NCBI GenBank assembly: GCA_944363685.1
Contig: CALVUV010000021.1
Location: forward strand, 1 to 14,541
Direction: 5' to 3'
Source of the DNA: an uncultured Bacilli bacterium
GTDB taxonomy: Bacteria; Bacillota_I; Bacilli_A; RF39; UBA660
Length of the DNA: 14,541 bases
Shown: one piece after another, positions 13,712 to 14,541 of the stretch
Layout: each line of letters opens with the position of its first letter
How positions within the stretch are numbered: the first letter of the stretch is position 1
Notes under the pieces: model-generated
Told to the model about the DNA's origin: nothing
Database searches by the model: none
The model's input: the letters and a program-made list of their open reading frames with translations, nothing else
Program-made: the position numbers and the translations under genes

Positions 13712-13740
13712 ATAATAATCATTTGTAGTCATTTTGTCAA
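13712..13740 (-). promoter_or_regulatory. Promoter of the collagen-like gene leader
   Basis: On the minus strand: consensus TTGACA (13740-13735), a 17-nt spacer, TATTAT (13717-13712). The start would fall near 13705, about 175 nt before the ATG. The rest of the gap (13741-13872) is AT-rich, with a short palindrome CTTTTTT/AAAAAAG at 13743-13758 and nothing else I can name. Confidence 0.7.
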
Positions 13741-13872
13741 CACTTTTTTGAAAAAAAGTTTACTAATTTTTTTTGAAGTTTCTGCTTTAAGTAGAAAATA
13801 AAAAATATGAGACATTTGAAGAATAAAAACTAGATAGTATTTGATTTAAACACAAACTAAATAGGAAAAATT

Positions 13873-13910
13873 ACTAATAAAAACAGAAGTAAACCTTTAG
13901 CTTCTGTTTT
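13873..13910 (-). terminator. Terminator overlapping the stop of the GDPD-like gene
   Basis: On the minus strand, AAAACAGAAG (13910-13901) pairs perfectly with CTTCTGTTTT (13889-13880), followed by TATTAG. The first arm is inside the last codons and the loop contains the TAA stop. Confidence 0.85.
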
Positions 13911-14541
13911 GTATTTGCTCATTGCTATTAATATTAGCAATTTGGCTAGTTATAATATAAATATAATTAAAGATATCTTGATATTCAGCATAAATTAAAT
14001 CAAATACTTCCATTCTGTTAACTTGATCTATCATAATAAGTTTATTTTCCACTACTTTATCTCTTATATTAAAATCATCTAAAAGAGTAGTATTAATATC
14101 ATAAAAATCAACATCAACATACCAGTTGTCTTTACTGTTTTCAGTTACTCTAATACCAATAGGATAAGAATTATCAGTAGATTTTAAATATTCAACTATT
14201 TCTACATTTTCACTTTCTAAATAAATATTAATGCTATTAGAATAACCTCTTATCATATTTAAAACTAAATCAGTAAATAAAGCATTATTTTCTTTTTGAT
14301 CTGCAAGTTCTAATATTAAATATTTATTAGTATTTTGAAATACATAAAGAATTTGTTTCAATGTAACTATTTGTTGTTTTTGAACATTACTACCTACATT
14401 AAAAAGTAAAAACTCTTTTAAAGTATAATCATCTATTTCATTAAGCCCTTTAGTATATAATTCCACTATATCATCACTTAAAGTAATAATTTCTTTATCT
14501 TTAGTTAAATAAAGTTTAAATTTAAAACCATCAATATATGG
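13897..14541 (-). CDS. Degenerate glycerophosphodiester phosphodiesterase-like protein, 5' end outside the window
   Basis: The frame stays open to the window edge, adding 25 residues before the GTG at 14466, so the gene is cut and at least 214 residues are visible. The visible N-terminus, IDGFKFKLYLTKDKEIITLS, aligns by eye with the GDPD segment DGIELDVHLTKDGxxVVxHD. DDYTLKEFLLFNVGS, IVTLKQILYVF and YLILELA match the following GDPD blocks (YTLEEL...PTLEEVL...NIEIK). The catalytic residues look lost: the metal-binding E-x-D is replaced by Phe-Lys-Phe, the following His by Leu or Ser, and the Lys of E-x-K by Ala, although the Glu before it remains. If the family call is right, the protein is probably non-catalytic. 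No signal or membrane segment is visible. A terminator overlaps the stop codon. Confidence 0.6.
   Translation of the reverse strand, partial: PYIDGFKFKLYLTKDKEIITLSDDIVELYTKGLNEIDDYTLKEFLLFNVGSNVQKQQIVTLKQILYVFQNTNKYLILELADQKENNALFTDLVLNMIRGYSNSINIYLESENVEIVEYLKSTDNSYPIGIRVTENSKDNWYVDVDFYDINTTLLDDFNIRDKVVENKLIMIDQVNRMEVFDLIYAEYQDIFNYIYIITSQIANINSNEQIQNRS

Noticed and set aside
14464..14466. GTG at 14466 as the start of the last gene
   Set aside because: The frame and GDPD-like similarity continue upstream to the window edge, and no Shine-Dalgarno precedes the GTG.

Overview
The window is strongly AT-rich DNA with Bacillota-type signals: AGGAG-like ribosome binding sites, -35/-10 promoters with 17-18 nt spacers, and Rho-independent terminators. 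All Trp codons are TGG. Pyruvate:ferredoxin oxidoreductase points to an anaerobe. LemA/DUF2207, DedA, UppS, a NodB deacetylase and a BclA-like collagen protein fit an uncultured, low-GC, probably gut-associated Bacilli or Mollicutes-like lineage. The lineage is my inference.

Layout. (1) 1-2403: the 3' part of lemA, then a DUF2207 membrane protein, on the plus strand. (2) 2400-3161: a convergent alpha/beta hydrolase whose 3' coding end carries the terminator of the DUF2207 gene. (3) 3325-5127: a surface protein with a SipW/TasA-type N-terminus and a C-terminal FGE-sulfatase/C-type-lectin-like domain. Its last ~110 bases look like the variable region of a diversity-generating retroelement (DGR) target. 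(4) 5175-5777: a convergent DedA protein. (5) 5877-7151: a membrane-anchored NodB-type polysaccharide deacetylase. (6) 7155-7915: two tandem ~370 bp copies, exactly 400 bp apart, of what looks like a type I toxin-antitoxin locus. Each encodes a 31-aa hydrophobic peptide, sequesters its Shine-Dalgarno sequence, and has a consensus convergent antisense promoter. (7) 7913-8350: a hypothetical protein abutting the second copy. (8) 8499-12640: pyruvate:ferredoxin oxidoreductase and uppS in one operon. (9) 12681-13529: a collagen-like protein whose long leader carries three hairpins, one of them a terminator. (10) 13897-14541: a glycerophosphodiesterase-like protein, cut by the window edge, that seems to have lost its catalytic residues.

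How it fits together. Much of the window serves the cell envelope: lipid-carrier synthesis (UppS), a possible lipid-carrier flippase (DedA), glycan deacetylation, two displayed adhesin-like proteins and LemA/DUF2207. PFOR is the one central-metabolism gene. The two most notable items are the tandem type I toxin-antitoxin-like pair, with a peptide I do not recognise, and the DGR-like hypervariable C-terminus of the surface protein. No reverse transcriptase or template repeat lies in the window. No tRNA, rRNA, CRISPR array or transposase was seen.
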